A stretch of 64,000 nucleotides of DNA from CAMFKD01 sp964436955. Lineage in GTDB: Bacteria; Chlamydiota; Chlamydiia; Chlamydiales; JAJFMA01. A program made the translations under genes and the position numbers. Shown one piece after another: positions 25,395 through 34,709 of the stretch. The stretch lies in NCBI GenBank assembly GCA_964436955.1, contig CAYTFC010000003.1, positions 1 to 64,000 on the forward strand, in the 5' to 3' direction. Every line of letters starts with the position of its first letter. Within the stretch, counting starts at the first letter, position 1. Under the pieces are notes generated by a model. It was not told the origin of the DNA, made no database searches, and worked only from the letters and a program-made list of their open reading frames with translations.

Positions 25395-25805
25395 CTATGG
25401 TCTTGGTAGGCCTTTCTTTGAGGCGATTTGTGAGAAGAAGTTGAGTTCCTCTAACAAATCCGAATCGAAGAGATATTGTAGGTGCTGAGAATTGATCGAT
25501 TGCTGCACAAGATGTGCTGCTTTGACAAGCTGAATGATATTATCTTTATTTTGTTCGTCTTGGAGATAGCGGGCTTTGACCTTATAGTAGTCGGAAAGCT
25601 GACGTCGTAATTGCTTTTGATCAATGGCGCTTTTTTCAGTAACAGCGATGATGTCATCGAGCTGTCGTAATGGCGTACTTTCGGGACGGGCGATACCGCC
25701 CGGAGGTAAATCTTCGGTAGATGAATTAACCGGCCCAAACGAGGCGGCAGATACTAGCAAGACAAAGCTTACGCTGGCAATTAAGGCACATATAAAAGTC
25801 TTCAT
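25395..25805 (-). CDS. Hypothetical exported protein upstream of psd
   Basis: 136 aa. Signal peptide MKTFICALIASVSFVLLVSAASF, then a short Pro/Gly-rich segment and a helical, coiled-coil-like body (QLDDIIAVTEKSAIDQKQLRRQLSDYYKVKARYLQDEQ). Probably periplasmic. It is 11 bp from psd and likely cotranscribed. Not recognised. Confidence 0.6.
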   Translation of the reverse strand: MKTFICALIASVSFVLLVSAASFGPVNSSTEDLPPGGIARPESTPLRQLDDIIAVTEKSAIDQKQLRRQLSDYYKVKARYLQDEQNKDNIIQLVKAAHLVQQSINSQHLQYLFDSDLLEELNFFSQIASKKGLPRP

Positions 25806-25872
25806 TACTTCCCCAGGGGTTATAACCGAGGGAAAAGTCTACCTTGCCTAAGGTATTTTGTCAAAAAACTCG

Positions 25873-26529
25873 TTATTTAACGCAAAGTGCCATCAAGTAC
25901 CATGCCAAAGGACGAAAGCCTGTGGAAACCACTTCATCCGTCATGGAAAAGAGAAAGACCTGCTTAAAATGACGTGACAATAGCTGTTCGAATTCGATTG
26001 GCTCAAATTCATGCAGGTGCGTATCACGGCGTCTTTGCGATGCATAGGGTTGGGAAATTATATTAGGTGTGCCAATGATCGCGAAGCCATCATTTTTAGT
26101 CAATTTGTTATAGTTAGCAGCTACGATTTCGGTCTGTTCTTGTGTGAAATGTTCAATGACATCCATTGAAACCACAACGTCAAAAGTGGCATGATTGGGC
26201 GGGATAGACAGTAAATCGAGCTTTTCGAATGAGACGTTACTAATATCTTTGTGCGCTTCAGCATTTGCTAGCACTAAGTCCTCATCAAAATCGCCTCCCG
26301 TGACGTGGCTTGCGAACTTGCTCATAAAAACCGTCCCGTGTCCATGACCACATCCAGCATCTAAAACACAATGACTTTTCTTTAGAAATCGAATGCCGAA
26401 CTTGTAGCGAGCAAGCAAAATAAAGAAATCTAGCGGACTTTCTCGAAAAGTGATTCCCTCAACGTGGGATAGCATTTCTTTCAGTTGTCCATCAGCAGTA
26501 CGGAACAATTTTTGAGTAGGTTGTAGCAT
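25873..26529 (-). CDS. Class I SAM-dependent methyltransferase
   Basis: 218 aa. Motif I VLDAGCGHGHGTVF (SAM binding) near residue 55, motif II acidic GGDFDEDLV, motif IV VVSMDVIEHFTQEQ, then YNKLTKNDGFAIIGTPNI. The closest general type is the UbiG/methyltransferase-11 group that methylates small molecules or sugars; the HLHEFEPIEFEQLL tail is common in glycan-linked members. Substrate unknown. Confidence 0.8.
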   Translation of the reverse strand: MLQPTQKLFRTADGQLKEMLSHVEGITFRESPLDFFILLARYKFGIRFLKKSHCVLDAGCGHGHGTVFMSKFASHVTGGDFDEDLVLANAEAHKDISNVSFEKLDLLSIPPNHATFDVVVSMDVIEHFTQEQTEIVAANYNKLTKNDGFAIIGTPNIISQPYASQRRRDTHLHEFEPIEFEQLLSRHFKQVFLFSMTDEVVSTGFRPLAWYLMALCVK

Positions 26530-26537
26530 AAATCTCC

Positions 26538-26569
26538 AAAAAAAGGAGCTGCTAGTGTCCTAGCAGCTC
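26538..26569 (-). terminator. Intrinsic terminator of the Bax-inhibitor-1 gene
   Basis: Ten-bp perfect stem GAGCTGCTAG / CTAGCAGCTC with a 4-nt loop (26546-26569); on the minus strand it is followed by a run of T (26538-26544). Clear rho-independent signal for the gene ending at 26577. Confidence 0.85.
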
Positions 26570-26576
26570 GTAAGAA

Positions 26577-27320
26577 TTAACGGTCACGTATTTTTGCCAG
26601 CAAGCGTAAGATTTCTAGGTACAGCCATACGAGCGTTACCATTAATCCAAATGCTGCGTACCAGTCCATGTATTGTGGTAGGCGCTTTGATGCGGCTCCT
26701 TGTTCGATGAAATCGAAGTCGAGCACAAGATTTAAAGCTGCGATGGCTACTACAAACACGCTAAATGCGATTCCCCAAACACCGCCGCCATTCATTAATG
26801 GCACGTTTACGCCGAAGAAGCCCAGTGCAATTGTGACTAAATAAAAGATGGCGATGCCGGCAGTTGCCGCAACGATGCCCATACGAAACTTGTCGGTGAC
26901 TTGAATGATTCCAGACTTATAGAGAAAGAGCATACCAGCCAGCGTGCCAAAGGTCAGCGCCACGGCTTGGATTACAATTCCTGGATAGCTGGCTTCTATT
27001 ACTGAGGAAATTCCACCAATAAATACACCTTCAAGGAGGGCATAGATCGGAGCAGTAATGGGAGCCCATTCCTTTTTAAAGATTGTGACCATGGCCACGA
27101 TAAAGCCACCGATTGCACCCACCATGGTATAGGTTCCTACGGCTGCTTGTCCACCTTTGGCAAACACGCTCCATGTGTATCCTGCCCCTACTAGCAGCAG
27201 CAGTAGCAGCAAAATGGTTTTGTTGACAGCTCCGGAAATGGTCATCATTCCTTGCTGAGGGGTAGTTGTAGGGGTACTAGAAAAGACATCAGCTGACAGA
27301 GCTGGATTGGATGTGCGCAT
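26577..27320 (-). CDS. Bax inhibitor-1/YccA family membrane protein
   Basis: 247 aa from the ATG at 27320, preceded by GGGAGAGGTCGCT, a good Shine-Dalgarno; the ORF could begin 10 codons earlier. About seven hydrophobic helices (e.g. ILLLLLLLVGAGYTWSVF, IAIFYLVTIALGFFGV, LMVTLVWLYLEILRLLA) and the conserved DFDFIE loop. The C-terminal MDWYAAFGLMVTLVWLYLEIL carries the family's di-aspartate-sensor neighbourhood. Inner-membrane protein; family members form Ca2+/H+-sensitive channels or bind the FtsH protease. CT819 is the Chlamydia relative. Confidence 0.9.
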   Translation of the reverse strand: MRTSNPALSADVFSSTPTTTPQQGMMTISGAVNKTILLLLLLLVGAGYTWSVFAKGGQAAVGTYTMVGAIGGFIVAMVTIFKKEWAPITAPIYALLEGVFIGGISSVIEASYPGIVIQAVALTFGTLAGMLFLYKSGIIQVTDKFRMGIVAATAGIAIFYLVTIALGFFGVNVPLMNGGGVWGIAFSVFVVAIAALNLVLDFDFIEQGAASKRLPQYMDWYAAFGLMVTLVWLYLEILRLLAKIRDR

Positions 27321-27468
27321 AGCGACCTCTCCCGTTAAGTTGTTACACACTAAAGATCAATGATACGCCCTGTATTTTATTATGTCCACCACCCAAAAAA
27401 ATAGCGCGAAAAATGCTCCATTCAAAGTAAGCTTGCCCACTTAAGTCAAAAAAATGGAGATTGTTTTA

Positions 27469-28419
27469 ATGAAAAGTTTGTCTAGGGCTATCGCAGAAGA
27501 CATCAAGAAAGCGCATGAGGAACATCTCGTGCAGCAGGCGATAGAAAATCCTGAAAATGGTGATGGAGAAATCAATTTCCTGAATGACATTGCAGAAGCT
27601 CTGGAAAATACTCTCACTGCATGTGAGCCTGGTGCCCAAGGCGAGCCTTATCACCTTGATGTGGTAGAAGAAGAGGATTTCGAGGACGAAGAAGACGAGG
27701 CCGATGTATTAGATGATACCCCAAACGAATATGAGGTCTACATGGAGGTGTATCAGTATGTCATTGGCATGGCTGGATATCTCGTAAACCAGGAAGCCCT
27801 TCTTGAGACCTATCCGGTCCTAAGACAATATCGTATGTTTTTGCACGGCGCTGTGTTGGATAGTCAACCAGACCATCCCGAAAGTACCGTGTCACAATCT
27901 TATTTTAATTTCTGGAGTACCTTCGATTGTCGCATTGGTAACACCGGCGAAACCCTGGGTTTGGTTGTTCGTGAAACAATTATTGAGCTCGAACAAGCCG
28001 ATGCTAGTACCATGCATTTTCTGGATCTTGCGAATGCTTCGCGCATGGGGATCTATGTGCATTGTGGCTTCGATGAGGGTAATATGATCTTGGAGGAATT
28101 GGGCTCCGCTACTCAGATGATGGCCCAAACTCCATGGGACGATGATTATCAAGGACGCTCTGGAGAACTATGGTTCGTGCGCATTTTACCGCCTCTTGGA
28201 AGCTCAGCCTGTCATGTCATGGTTACAACGCCATATATATTGCAGTCAGAATGCCGGGATGATTTTATGGAACTTATTGACGGCATGACCAATTTTTATG
28301 ATTTTATGAAGTATGGACCTACTCCTCACTATTGGTTGGACTATCTGACGAAGGTACCAAGCATGGTTGATGAGGATCGCGGGGTTATCTTTCTGGAACA
28401 TGCGCCGTCCGCGGGTTGA
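27469..28419 (+). CDS. Hypothetical acidic protein upstream of secA
   Basis: 316 aa from ATG 27469 (GGAGA 8 nt upstream; an earlier ATG at 27454 overlaps that Shine-Dalgarno and is rejected). A strongly acidic stretch VVEEEDFEDEEDEADVLDD lies near residue 65-83. The C-terminal two thirds look like one globular domain rich in aromatic residues (SYFNFWSTFDCRIG, LWFVRILPPLGSS, PHYWLDYLTKVPS). No TM helix or signal peptide. Not recognised; the even composition suggests a conserved rather than random ORF. Confidence 0.6.
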   Translation: MKSLSRAIAEDIKKAHEEHLVQQAIENPENGDGEINFLNDIAEALENTLTACEPGAQGEPYHLDVVEEEDFEDEEDEADVLDDTPNEYEVYMEVYQYVIGMAGYLVNQEALLETYPVLRQYRMFLHGAVLDSQPDHPESTVSQSYFNFWSTFDCRIGNTGETLGLVVRETIIELEQADASTMHFLDLANASRMGIYVHCGFDEGNMILEELGSATQMMAQTPWDDDYQGRSGELWFVRILPPLGSSACHVMVTTPYILQSECRDDFMELIDGMTNFYDFMKYGPTPHYWLDYLTKVPSMVDEDRGVIFLEHAPSAG

Positions 28420-28435
28420 CAATTCGACTTGCTCG

Positions 28436-28470
28436 TAGCTTCCGCGAAGCGGCATATTAAGTCGGGTTGA
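28436..28470. repeat. Half copy of the CGCCGAAGCGGC palindrome
   Basis: GCTTCCGCGAAGC (28438-28450) followed by GGCATATTAAGTCGGGTTG. CGAAGCGGCAT is shared with the full palindrome at 48994-49014, and AAGTCGGGTT (28459-28468) recurs at 31631-31640 and 56868-56877. Confidence 0.5.
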
Positions 28471-28544
28471 AATTAATCCCGTGGAGAGGTAAAATTTCTA
28501 ATTAACTAGTAATGAGTTCTAAAGCTCCAAAAAAGTGATGCATT

Positions 28545-31500
28545 ATGCTTTCATTTCTCAAGCGATTTTTCGGCACTGCACAGGACCGTAATGTACGTAA
28601 GTTTCGCAAAATTGTTGAAAAAATCAATCAATGGGAACAAAAGTTTCTAGATCTTTCCGACGATGAACTGCGTGGCAAAACAAACGAATTTCGCGAGCGC
28701 ATAGCTAAGGGTGAAACGCTCGATGAGCTTCTTCCTGAAGCGTATGCCGTTGTGAAGGTTGCTTGCAGACGTCTGATGGGTACAGAAGTCCATGTGTCGG
28801 GTTACGATCAGAAATGGGATATGATTCCTTACGATGTACAGCTGATTGGTGGCATTGCCATGCATAGCGGAACAATCTCAGAGATGATGACTGGTGAGGG
28901 AAAAACTCTTACAGCGGTGCTTCCACTTTATTTGAACGCCCTGACAGGCAAGCCTGTTCATTTGGTTACTGTTAACGACTATCTCGCTGAACGTGACTGT
29001 CAGTGGGTCGGAACCATCCTACGTTGGCTAGGCCTTACGACGGGCGCTCTCACTAATGCCACACCCATAGAACAGCGTAAGCAGACATATAATTGCGATG
29101 TTGTCTATGGCACAGCCTCAGAATTTGGTTTTGACTATCTGCGTGATAACAGCATGGTCATGAATAAGAATGAGCAAGTCCAGCGTGGCTATTTCTTTGC
29201 TATCATAGATGAAGTGGACTCTGTCCTTATTGACGAAGCACGTACGCCTTTAATTATCTCCGGACCTTCGCCAGTAAGCCGTCAAATGTATGACCAATTG
29301 GAAGCTGGTGTAGCGGCCCTTGTTAAGCGGCAGCGAGATTTGTGCAACACCTTAGCCACCGATGCGCGTAAAATTTTGGAAGAAGTTCAAAAAGCGCGCG
29401 AAAACGATACTTTCGATAAAAAGATGGGCGAAAAAGAGCGGGAAGCTCTTCATAAGTTATGGCTTGTCACTAAAGGGACTCCGCGAAACAAGGTTCTCAA
29501 ACGTCTTAAGGAAGATCCTGATGTCCGCGCAGGCATCGATGAATGGGATCTATTTTACTATACGGACCAAAACAAGCCTGATAAGCACATAGCCATTTCT
29601 CAGATGTATATTACTGTCGATGAGAAAGCCAGTGAGTATGAACTCACCGATAAGGGCATTACAGCTTGGGAAGAGGCCAGCAGTGGCGAGGTTTCCAGCA
29701 GCGACTTTATCATGCTCGATCTGGGCTATGAATATCACAAAATCGATCAAGACCCAGCTCTAGATGACGAAGCTAAGTTACGGGAACGTCTAGCCATCCA
29801 AGAGGAAGACACCAAACGCAAAGAACGTGCACACAACTTGCGCCAACTTCTGCGTGCTCACTTGCTAATGGAACGTGATGTCGATTACATGGTTCAAGAA
29901 GGCAAAGTTATCATCGTTGATGAACACACTGGCCGTCCACAGCCTGGACGTCGTTTCAGTGATGGTCTACATCAGGCAATAGAAGCCAAAGAGGGCGTTC
30001 CTATCCAGCGTGAAACGCAAACTTACGCCACGATTACACTACAGAACTACTTCCGTATGTATGAAAAGCTGTCCGGAATGACGGGTACAGCAAACACAGA
30101 AGCCGGCGAGTTTAAGGAAATCTATAAATTGGATGTTTTGGAAATTCCAACGCATAAAACATGCGTTCGCAAGGATTTCCATGATGAGATTTATATGACC
30201 GAGCGCGAGAAGTATAATGCTATTCTGAAGGAAGTGCGGGACATTAACTCACAAGGACGCCCCATATTAATTGGTACAGAATCTGTTGAGGTTTCCGAAA
30301 AGCTTTCCCGAATCTTTAAGCAAAATGGCCTTGAACACACCGTTTTGAATGCGAAATATCATGAACGTGAAGCAGAAATTATAGCTCTTGCGGGGCAGCG
30401 TGGTGCCATCACAATTGCCACTAACATGGCCGGTCGTGGAACGGATATTAAGTTGGGAAGCGGAGTTGCGGATGTCGGCGGTCTCTATGTTATGGGTACC
30501 ACACGCCACCAGTCCCGACGTATCGACAGGCAGTTGAGAGGTCGATGCGCACGTCAAGGCGATCCTGGCACATCGAAGTTCTATGTGTCGTTTGAAGATC
30601 AGCTTTTGCGTCTATTCGCATCGCCAACATTGACTGGGATTTTGCAGAAATTACGCCCGCCTGAAGGCGAGCCCATTTCTGCACGTATGTTGGATAAATC
30701 CATCGAGACCGCACAGAAACGCGTTGAGCAGCGCAACTATACCATTCGTAAGCATACGCTAGAATACGACGATGTGATGAACAAGCAGCGTCAGGCTATT
30801 TACGAATTCCGTAATGAAGTATTGCAATCGGAAGACATTGAATCCATAGCTTTAGAATTATTGCATACGGTTTGCTTGGCAGCGGGTGAAGATTATTTCC
30901 AGAGTCGTAGTCAAGAAAATGCGTGGGATCCAGAAGGCTATCGTCTTTGGCTCTTAGAGCATTTTCCTGTATCGTTTGAAGAAGGTGAGTTTGATGACGA
31001 GTATTCTGATGTCGATCATCTAGCGCAAAAAGCTTCAGATAAAATTGTGAAAGCATTTACTGAGAAGCTTGCTCGCGAAAATGCGAAGGTTCCTGTTGCA
31101 TCTGATGGTACGCGCCCTAACATAGCGAACAGAGCTATTCGCGACTTGATGATCCGTAAAATTGACAGCCGTTGGCAGGAACATCTTCTAACGATGGACC
31201 ATTTGCGTGCCGATGTTAGTTTGCGTACGGTTGGTCAGCGTGATCCATTGATGGAGTTTAAACATGAAGCATTTCAGTTATTTAGTGATCTTTCGATCAA
31301 TTTGCGTACAGACATTGCGCATGACATGTTCCGTTTTGAAATCATTACGCAGCAGCAAGCCAGTTTGCAGCAGCTTTTAAGTCGTCTGCACATGGAAACC
31401 AACCGCTCATTCCTGACAGAGTTGGAAGGTTTGCAGCCCTTACCACAGTCAGCGCAGGCTCCAACCAATGGCAAGCCAATGCTAGATCCCGAAATGCCTG

Positions 31501-31610
31501 AGAAGCTTGAGCCGGTTACAGTAGAGCAACGAGTAGGGCGTAACGACTTGTGTCCTTGTGGAAGTGGCCTCAAGTATAAAAAGTGCCACGGTAGAGGCAA
31601 AGAGGAGTAG
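28545..31610 (+). CDS. secA: Preprotein translocase ATPase SecA
   Basis: 1021 aa motor of the Sec export pathway. Walker A MTGEGKTLTA (about 115-124), DEVDSVLIDEARTPLIISG (DEAD-like box), an insert of about 100 residues in the first nucleotide-binding domain (LVKRQRDLCNTLATDARK to DQNKPDKHIAI), as seen in Chlamydia and Bacteroidetes, then ETQTYATITLQNYFRMY, the TNMAGRGTDIKLG motif and RQLRGRCARQGD arginine finger. The C-terminus has the zinc/SecB-binding motif CPCGSGLKYKKCH. Equivalent to CT701. Ends near a large inverted repeat. Confidence 0.98.
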   Translation: MLSFLKRFFGTAQDRNVRKFRKIVEKINQWEQKFLDLSDDELRGKTNEFRERIAKGETLDELLPEAYAVVKVACRRLMGTEVHVSGYDQKWDMIPYDVQLIGGIAMHSGTISEMMTGEGKTLTAVLPLYLNALTGKPVHLVTVNDYLAERDCQWVGTILRWLGLTTGALTNATPIEQRKQTYNCDVVYGTASEFGFDYLRDNSMVMNKNEQVQRGYFFAIIDEVDSVLIDEARTPLIISGPSPVSRQMYDQLEAGVAALVKRQRDLCNTLATDARKILEEVQKARENDTFDKKMGEKEREALHKLWLVTKGTPRNKVLKRLKEDPDVRAGIDEWDLFYYTDQNKPDKHIAISQMYITVDEKASEYELTDKGITAWEEASSGEVSSSDFIMLDLGYEYHKIDQDPALDDEAKLRERLAIQEEDTKRKERAHNLRQLLRAHLLMERDVDYMVQEGKVIIVDEHTGRPQPGRRFSDGLHQAIEAKEGVPIQRETQTYATITLQNYFRMYEKLSGMTGTANTEAGEFKEIYKLDVLEIPTHKTCVRKDFHDEIYMTEREKYNAILKEVRDINSQGRPILIGTESVEVSEKLSRIFKQNGLEHTVLNAKYHEREAEIIALAGQRGAITIATNMAGRGTDIKLGSGVADVGGLYVMGTTRHQSRRIDRQLRGRCARQGDPGTSKFYVSFEDQLLRLFASPTLTGILQKLRPPEGEPISARMLDKSIETAQKRVEQRNYTIRKHTLEYDDVMNKQRQAIYEFRNEVLQSEDIESIALELLHTVCLAAGEDYFQSRSQENAWDPEGYRLWLLEHFPVSFEEGEFDDEYSDVDHLAQKASDKIVKAFTEKLARENAKVPVASDGTRPNIANRAIRDLMIRKIDSRWQEHLLTMDHLRADVSLRTVGQRDPLMEFKHEAFQLFSDLSINLRTDIAHDMFRFEIITQQQASLQQLLSRLHMETNRSFLTELEGLQPLPQSAQAPTNGKPMLDPEMPEKLEPVTVEQRVGRNDLCPCGSGLKYKKCHGRGKEE

Positions 31611-31686
31611 TCCCTTTGAGATAATTGCATAAGTCGGGTTGGCTTTTTCCGCTTTGTAAATAGACTTAGAAAGACATTATTTGTTC

Positions 31687-31936
31687 GAAAACCCCAAAAG
31701 GGGTTTCAAAATAATAGCCATGGGTAAGAACCCCGAGGGGTCGCAACCCATGGTATTGGCAATAGAATTCTGAACCCCGAACGGGGTTCCATATTTTTAA
31801 AATCCTATTTAAGACGTGCTGTGGATGATATTGAACCCGCTTCGGGGTTCGAGTTCTTCTCGCATTTTCCATGGGTTACGACCTCTTTCGAGGTCTTACC
31901 CATGGCTATTATTTTGAAACCCCTTTGGGGGTTTTC
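31687..31936. repeat. 250-bp composite inverted repeat after secA
   Basis: Outer arms 31687-31728 and 31895-31936 are complementary over 42 nt with one mismatch and contain CCATGG and AACCCC/GGGGTT blocks. Inside them lie imperfect continuing arms with small hairpins (31729-31740 ACCCCGAGGGGT-like; 31881-31894 ACCTCTTTCGAGGT) and two central ones (31772-31787 AACCCCGAACGGGGTT; 31834-31850). A further hairpin AGCCGCTTTGCGGCT follows at 31937-31951. No transposase ORF. The rest of the 31611-32036 gap shows no gene. Candidate MITE or structured RNA. Confidence 0.85.
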
Positions 31937-32036
31937 AGCCGCTTTGCGGCTAATAATCAAAGACATAAAGCATAAACAATTTTAGAGATCAAAGAGACGA
32001 AAGGGACAGATGCCCGTTGCGCCCCTTTAACTTAGA

Positions 32037-32522
32037 TTAAGCGGTTTGTTCGTCGAGTCCCTTAAGGACTTTGCAACCTAGGCCTAGAAGGGCTAACCCA
32101 CTGCTTAGATACACATACCAGTAGTCCCCGTTCCAGTTCAACGTGAAGACTCCGTTTTGCGAGAATAGCCAAAGCACTAACCCAAATAAGAAAAAGACCG
32201 AACCGCCCAGTAAAAACAACAAAGAAGAGAATACCGTTGTGCTATCCGACGTGTTAACATTCTCTTCGCTTACCACGTCCTCTTCTTCTTCCACCACACG
32301 TTTGCCCAAACCTTCAAAAGGTGGCTGCGGAGCTTTCGCGGGTTTCGCCTCTTGCAACATGGCATAGGGAGGCGCTAAAGGATCTACGCCTTGTTTTTTC
32401 TTGGCCTGCTTGGGGTTTGCCCCTTCTTTTAGACTCGCTCCACAATAGGTACATTGGTCGACTGCTAGTGAAAGACTTCCGTCGCAGTTCCAGCATAGCC
32501 GTTTCTTGGGTGTTGCACTCAT
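32037..32522 (-). CDS. Zinc-ribbon membrane protein (hypothetical)
   Basis: 161 aa from the ATG at 32522 (MSATPKKRLCWNCDGSL); an upstream ATG at 32585 would add 21 unlikely residues and overlap the divergent gene's region. The N-terminus is a C-x2-C...C-x2-C zinc ribbon (CWNC, CTYC), followed by a charged linker with an EEEED stretch and two TM helices near residues 97-117 and 133-153. A cytosolic zinc ribbon with a double membrane anchor; function unknown. Confidence 0.65.
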   Translation of the reverse strand: MSATPKKRLCWNCDGSLSLAVDQCTYCGASLKEGANPKQAKKKQGVDPLAPPYAMLQEAKPAKAPQPPFEGLGKRVVEEEEDVVSEENVNTSDSTTVFSSLLFLLGGSVFFLFGLVLWLFSQNGVFTLNWNGDYWYVYLSSGLALLGLGCKVLKGLDEQTA

Positions 32523-32598
32523 CGCCGTCGCTTGGTATATGGGGTTAGCATTACATCTATCGCTTAAACGTCGCATTTCTTTCAAGGGACATTTGCGT

Positions 32599-33279
32599 GT
32601 GAAGACGGCTCTCTCTCTGGTGACTGCTTCTTTCCTATTAATCAGTCTAGCAGGCTGTATGCCGTATCGCTATCATACACGAGATGTTGTTGCCTGTCAG
32701 GAAGAATGTGAGCCTATTTGCCATGTCTGTCGCGAACAAGCGCGCGATCACTGGCTATATGACATCATTCCACGCCATCGAACTCAAATTTACTGGTATG
32801 ATGTCGGACATTGGATCACATGGGCGCTATTCGGTAATGACGATGACGGTATTTTTGGTGAAGAACCAACCTCTCATTTTTACTGCAATGAATCCCCCTC
32901 ACTTTGGAAGGCGACTGCATGGGGATGCCGCAATTCACTACACAACTTTTGTTTCTATGTGATCGGTTCAGCATACGAAGAGAATGATGAATTCACAGTT
33001 CTCCGTCTTACGCCGACTTACGGAGAAGCTTTTGTACATCGTCCCTCTGCTGACACCGTTTTTGCTGGGGATGGCTCGTCCCTCTACTTAGCTCTTCACG
33101 GATGCAAGCCATTTCTATCCGCGCGCATCGTGTGGAGTAAATATCGTGAAACGAGATTCTACGTTGGTTGGCGCTGCCGGGGAAATTTTGGTATCCGTTT
33201 CAATCCGCTAGCTCACAGAAAAATAAAACCCGCGATACACAAAATAGCGGACACCGGATATCATAGCGACCACATCTAA
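32599..33279 (+). CDS. Cysteine-rich lipoprotein upstream of lpdA
   Basis: 226 aa when started at GTG 32599 (GGGA about 10 nt upstream). This start gives a textbook lipoprotein signal, VKTALSLVTASFLLISLAGC; the longer ORF from ATG 32506 would run into the divergent zinc-ribbon gene and bury the signal. The mature part begins with a Cys-rich segment (CQEECEPICHVCREQ) and continues with Trp/His-rich sequence. Outer- or inner-membrane lipoprotein of unknown role. Its stop overlaps the lpdA start (TAATG). Confidence 0.65.
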   Translation: MKTALSLVTASFLLISLAGCMPYRYHTRDVVACQEECEPICHVCREQARDHWLYDIIPRHRTQIYWYDVGHWITWALFGNDDDGIFGEEPTSHFYCNESPSLWKATAWGCRNSLHNFCFYVIGSAYEENDEFTVLRLTPTYGEAFVHRPSADTVFAGDGSSLYLALHGCKPFLSARIVWSKYRETRFYVGWRCRGNFGIRFNPLAHRKIKPAIHKIADTGYHSDHI

Positions 33280-34706
33280 TGAAGCAGGTAATGGTTGTGA
33301 GTCTAGAAGAAAAGAAGTTCGATGTTGTAGTTCTTGGCGGCGGTCCAGGTGGCTATCCGGCCGCTATTCGCGCGGCTCAAAATGGTAAATCGGTCGCGCT
33401 GGTAGAAGCCGCAGAGGTTGGAGGTACTTGCCTTAACCGTGGCTGCATTCCCACCAAAGCGTTAATTGCCAATGGTGAAGCGTTACACAAAATTCGCACC
33501 GCCGAAGAGTTTGGCATCACTGTTAAGGAAGTTTCCTTTGACTACAGTAAGATGAATGCTCGTAAGGATCGTATCGTAGACCAAGTACGTACAAGCCTTG
33601 AGGGTTTGATTGCTAGCAATAAGGTAAAGTTAATCCGTGGTTATGGACGCTTTGTAGGCCCTCACGATATCAAAGTCACCGGACAAGATTCCTGCCTTAT
33701 TTCTGCGAAATCCATTATCATCGCTACGGGTTCTGAGCCGCGTAATATGGCGGCATTTCCTTTTGACCACGAGCGCGTGCACAGCTCTACTTCGATTTTA
33801 CAGCTTACCAAACTGCCAAAAAGCCTTGTTATTGTCGGTGGAGGTGTTATTGGTTGTGAATTTGCATCTCTTTATCAAGTATTAGGGGTTGAACTCATAG
33901 TTTTAGAGGCGCTAGGACAGATTCTGCCTCTAGAAAGCGTGGGAGTGAGTGACACACTGCGTAAAGCCTTTGATAGCAAGGGTATTCAGGTCGAAACAAG
34001 CGTGGCTGTTCAAAGCATTGAGCGCACCGAAAGTGGCGTGCGTGTGCATTGCGGCGGTAGTAATTTCTACGAAGCTGAGATGGCACTTGTTGCGATCGGC
34101 CGCATCCGCAATACGACCGATATCGGTCTTGAAAAAGCTGGCGTTGTGGTTAATGACAATGGAGAAGTTCCTACTACGGATGAAATGCGCACAAATGTTC
34201 CTCATATCTATGCCGTAGGTGATATCACCCGTAATTGGTGGCTTGCTCATGTTGCCTCGCACCAAGGCCTGGTGGCGGCTGACAATGCCACTGGAAAGCC
34301 AGCACTCATGCACTACAATTCTGTTCCAGCTGTTATTTTTACTCAGCCTGAAATTGGAACTGTTGGATTGACGCTTGAAAAGGCTATCGATGCTGGCTAT
34401 AAAGCTACCGTCGGGTCATTTCCCTTTGCATATCTAGGTAAATCGCTTGCTAACAATGAAACCGTAGGTTTTGCTCAAATCGTTAGTGATCGGGCTACAG
34501 GCCAAATCTTGGGTGCACAGGTTGTAGGATTTGAAGCTGCTACCCTGGTCGCCGAAATGGGTGTTGCCATAGCTAACGAACTTACCTTAGAATCAATTAC
34601 TGCAACGATTCATGCCCATCCTACCATTGCAGAAGCATGGCTAGAAGCGGCTTTACAAGCCAATGGCACCCCCTTGCATTTGCCACCCAAGCGAACCAAG
34701 GCATAA
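33279..34706 (+). CDS. lpdA: Dihydrolipoamide dehydrogenase (E3)
   Basis: 475 aa flavoprotein that reoxidises lipoyl groups of 2-oxoacid dehydrogenases. FAD site VLGGGPGGYPAAIRAAQ, redox disulfide GGTCLNRGCIPTK (Cys51, Cys56), NAD site VIVGGGVIGCEF, second FAD motif HIYAVGDIT, and C-terminal base IHAHPTIAEAW. A second ATG 12 bp in (33291) is an alternative start. Four bp ahead of lipA, the same pairing as CT557-CT558. Confidence 0.97.
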   Translation: MKQVMVVSLEEKKFDVVVLGGGPGGYPAAIRAAQNGKSVALVEAAEVGGTCLNRGCIPTKALIANGEALHKIRTAEEFGITVKEVSFDYSKMNARKDRIVDQVRTSLEGLIASNKVKLIRGYGRFVGPHDIKVTGQDSCLISAKSIIIATGSEPRNMAAFPFDHERVHSSTSILQLTKLPKSLVIVGGGVIGCEFASLYQVLGVELIVLEALGQILPLESVGVSDTLRKAFDSKGIQVETSVAVQSIERTESGVRVHCGGSNFYEAEMALVAIGRIRNTTDIGLEKAGVVVNDNGEVPTTDEMRTNVPHIYAVGDITRNWWLAHVASHQGLVAADNATGKPALMHYNSVPAVIFTQPEIGTVGLTLEKAIDAGYKATVGSFPFAYLGKSLANNETVGFAQIVSDRATGQILGAQVVGFEAATLVAEMGVAIANELTLESITATIHAHPTIAEAWLEAALQANGTPLHLPPKRTKA

Positions 34707-34709
34707 GGA

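Noticed and set aside
31666..31872. 68-aa ORF inside the 31.7-kb inverted repeat
   Set aside because: Produced by the palindrome; no ribosome-binding site or sensible composition.
32506..32598. Upstream start of the lipoprotein before lpdA
   Set aside because: Would overlap the divergent zinc-ribbon gene and place a lipoprotein signal at residue 32.
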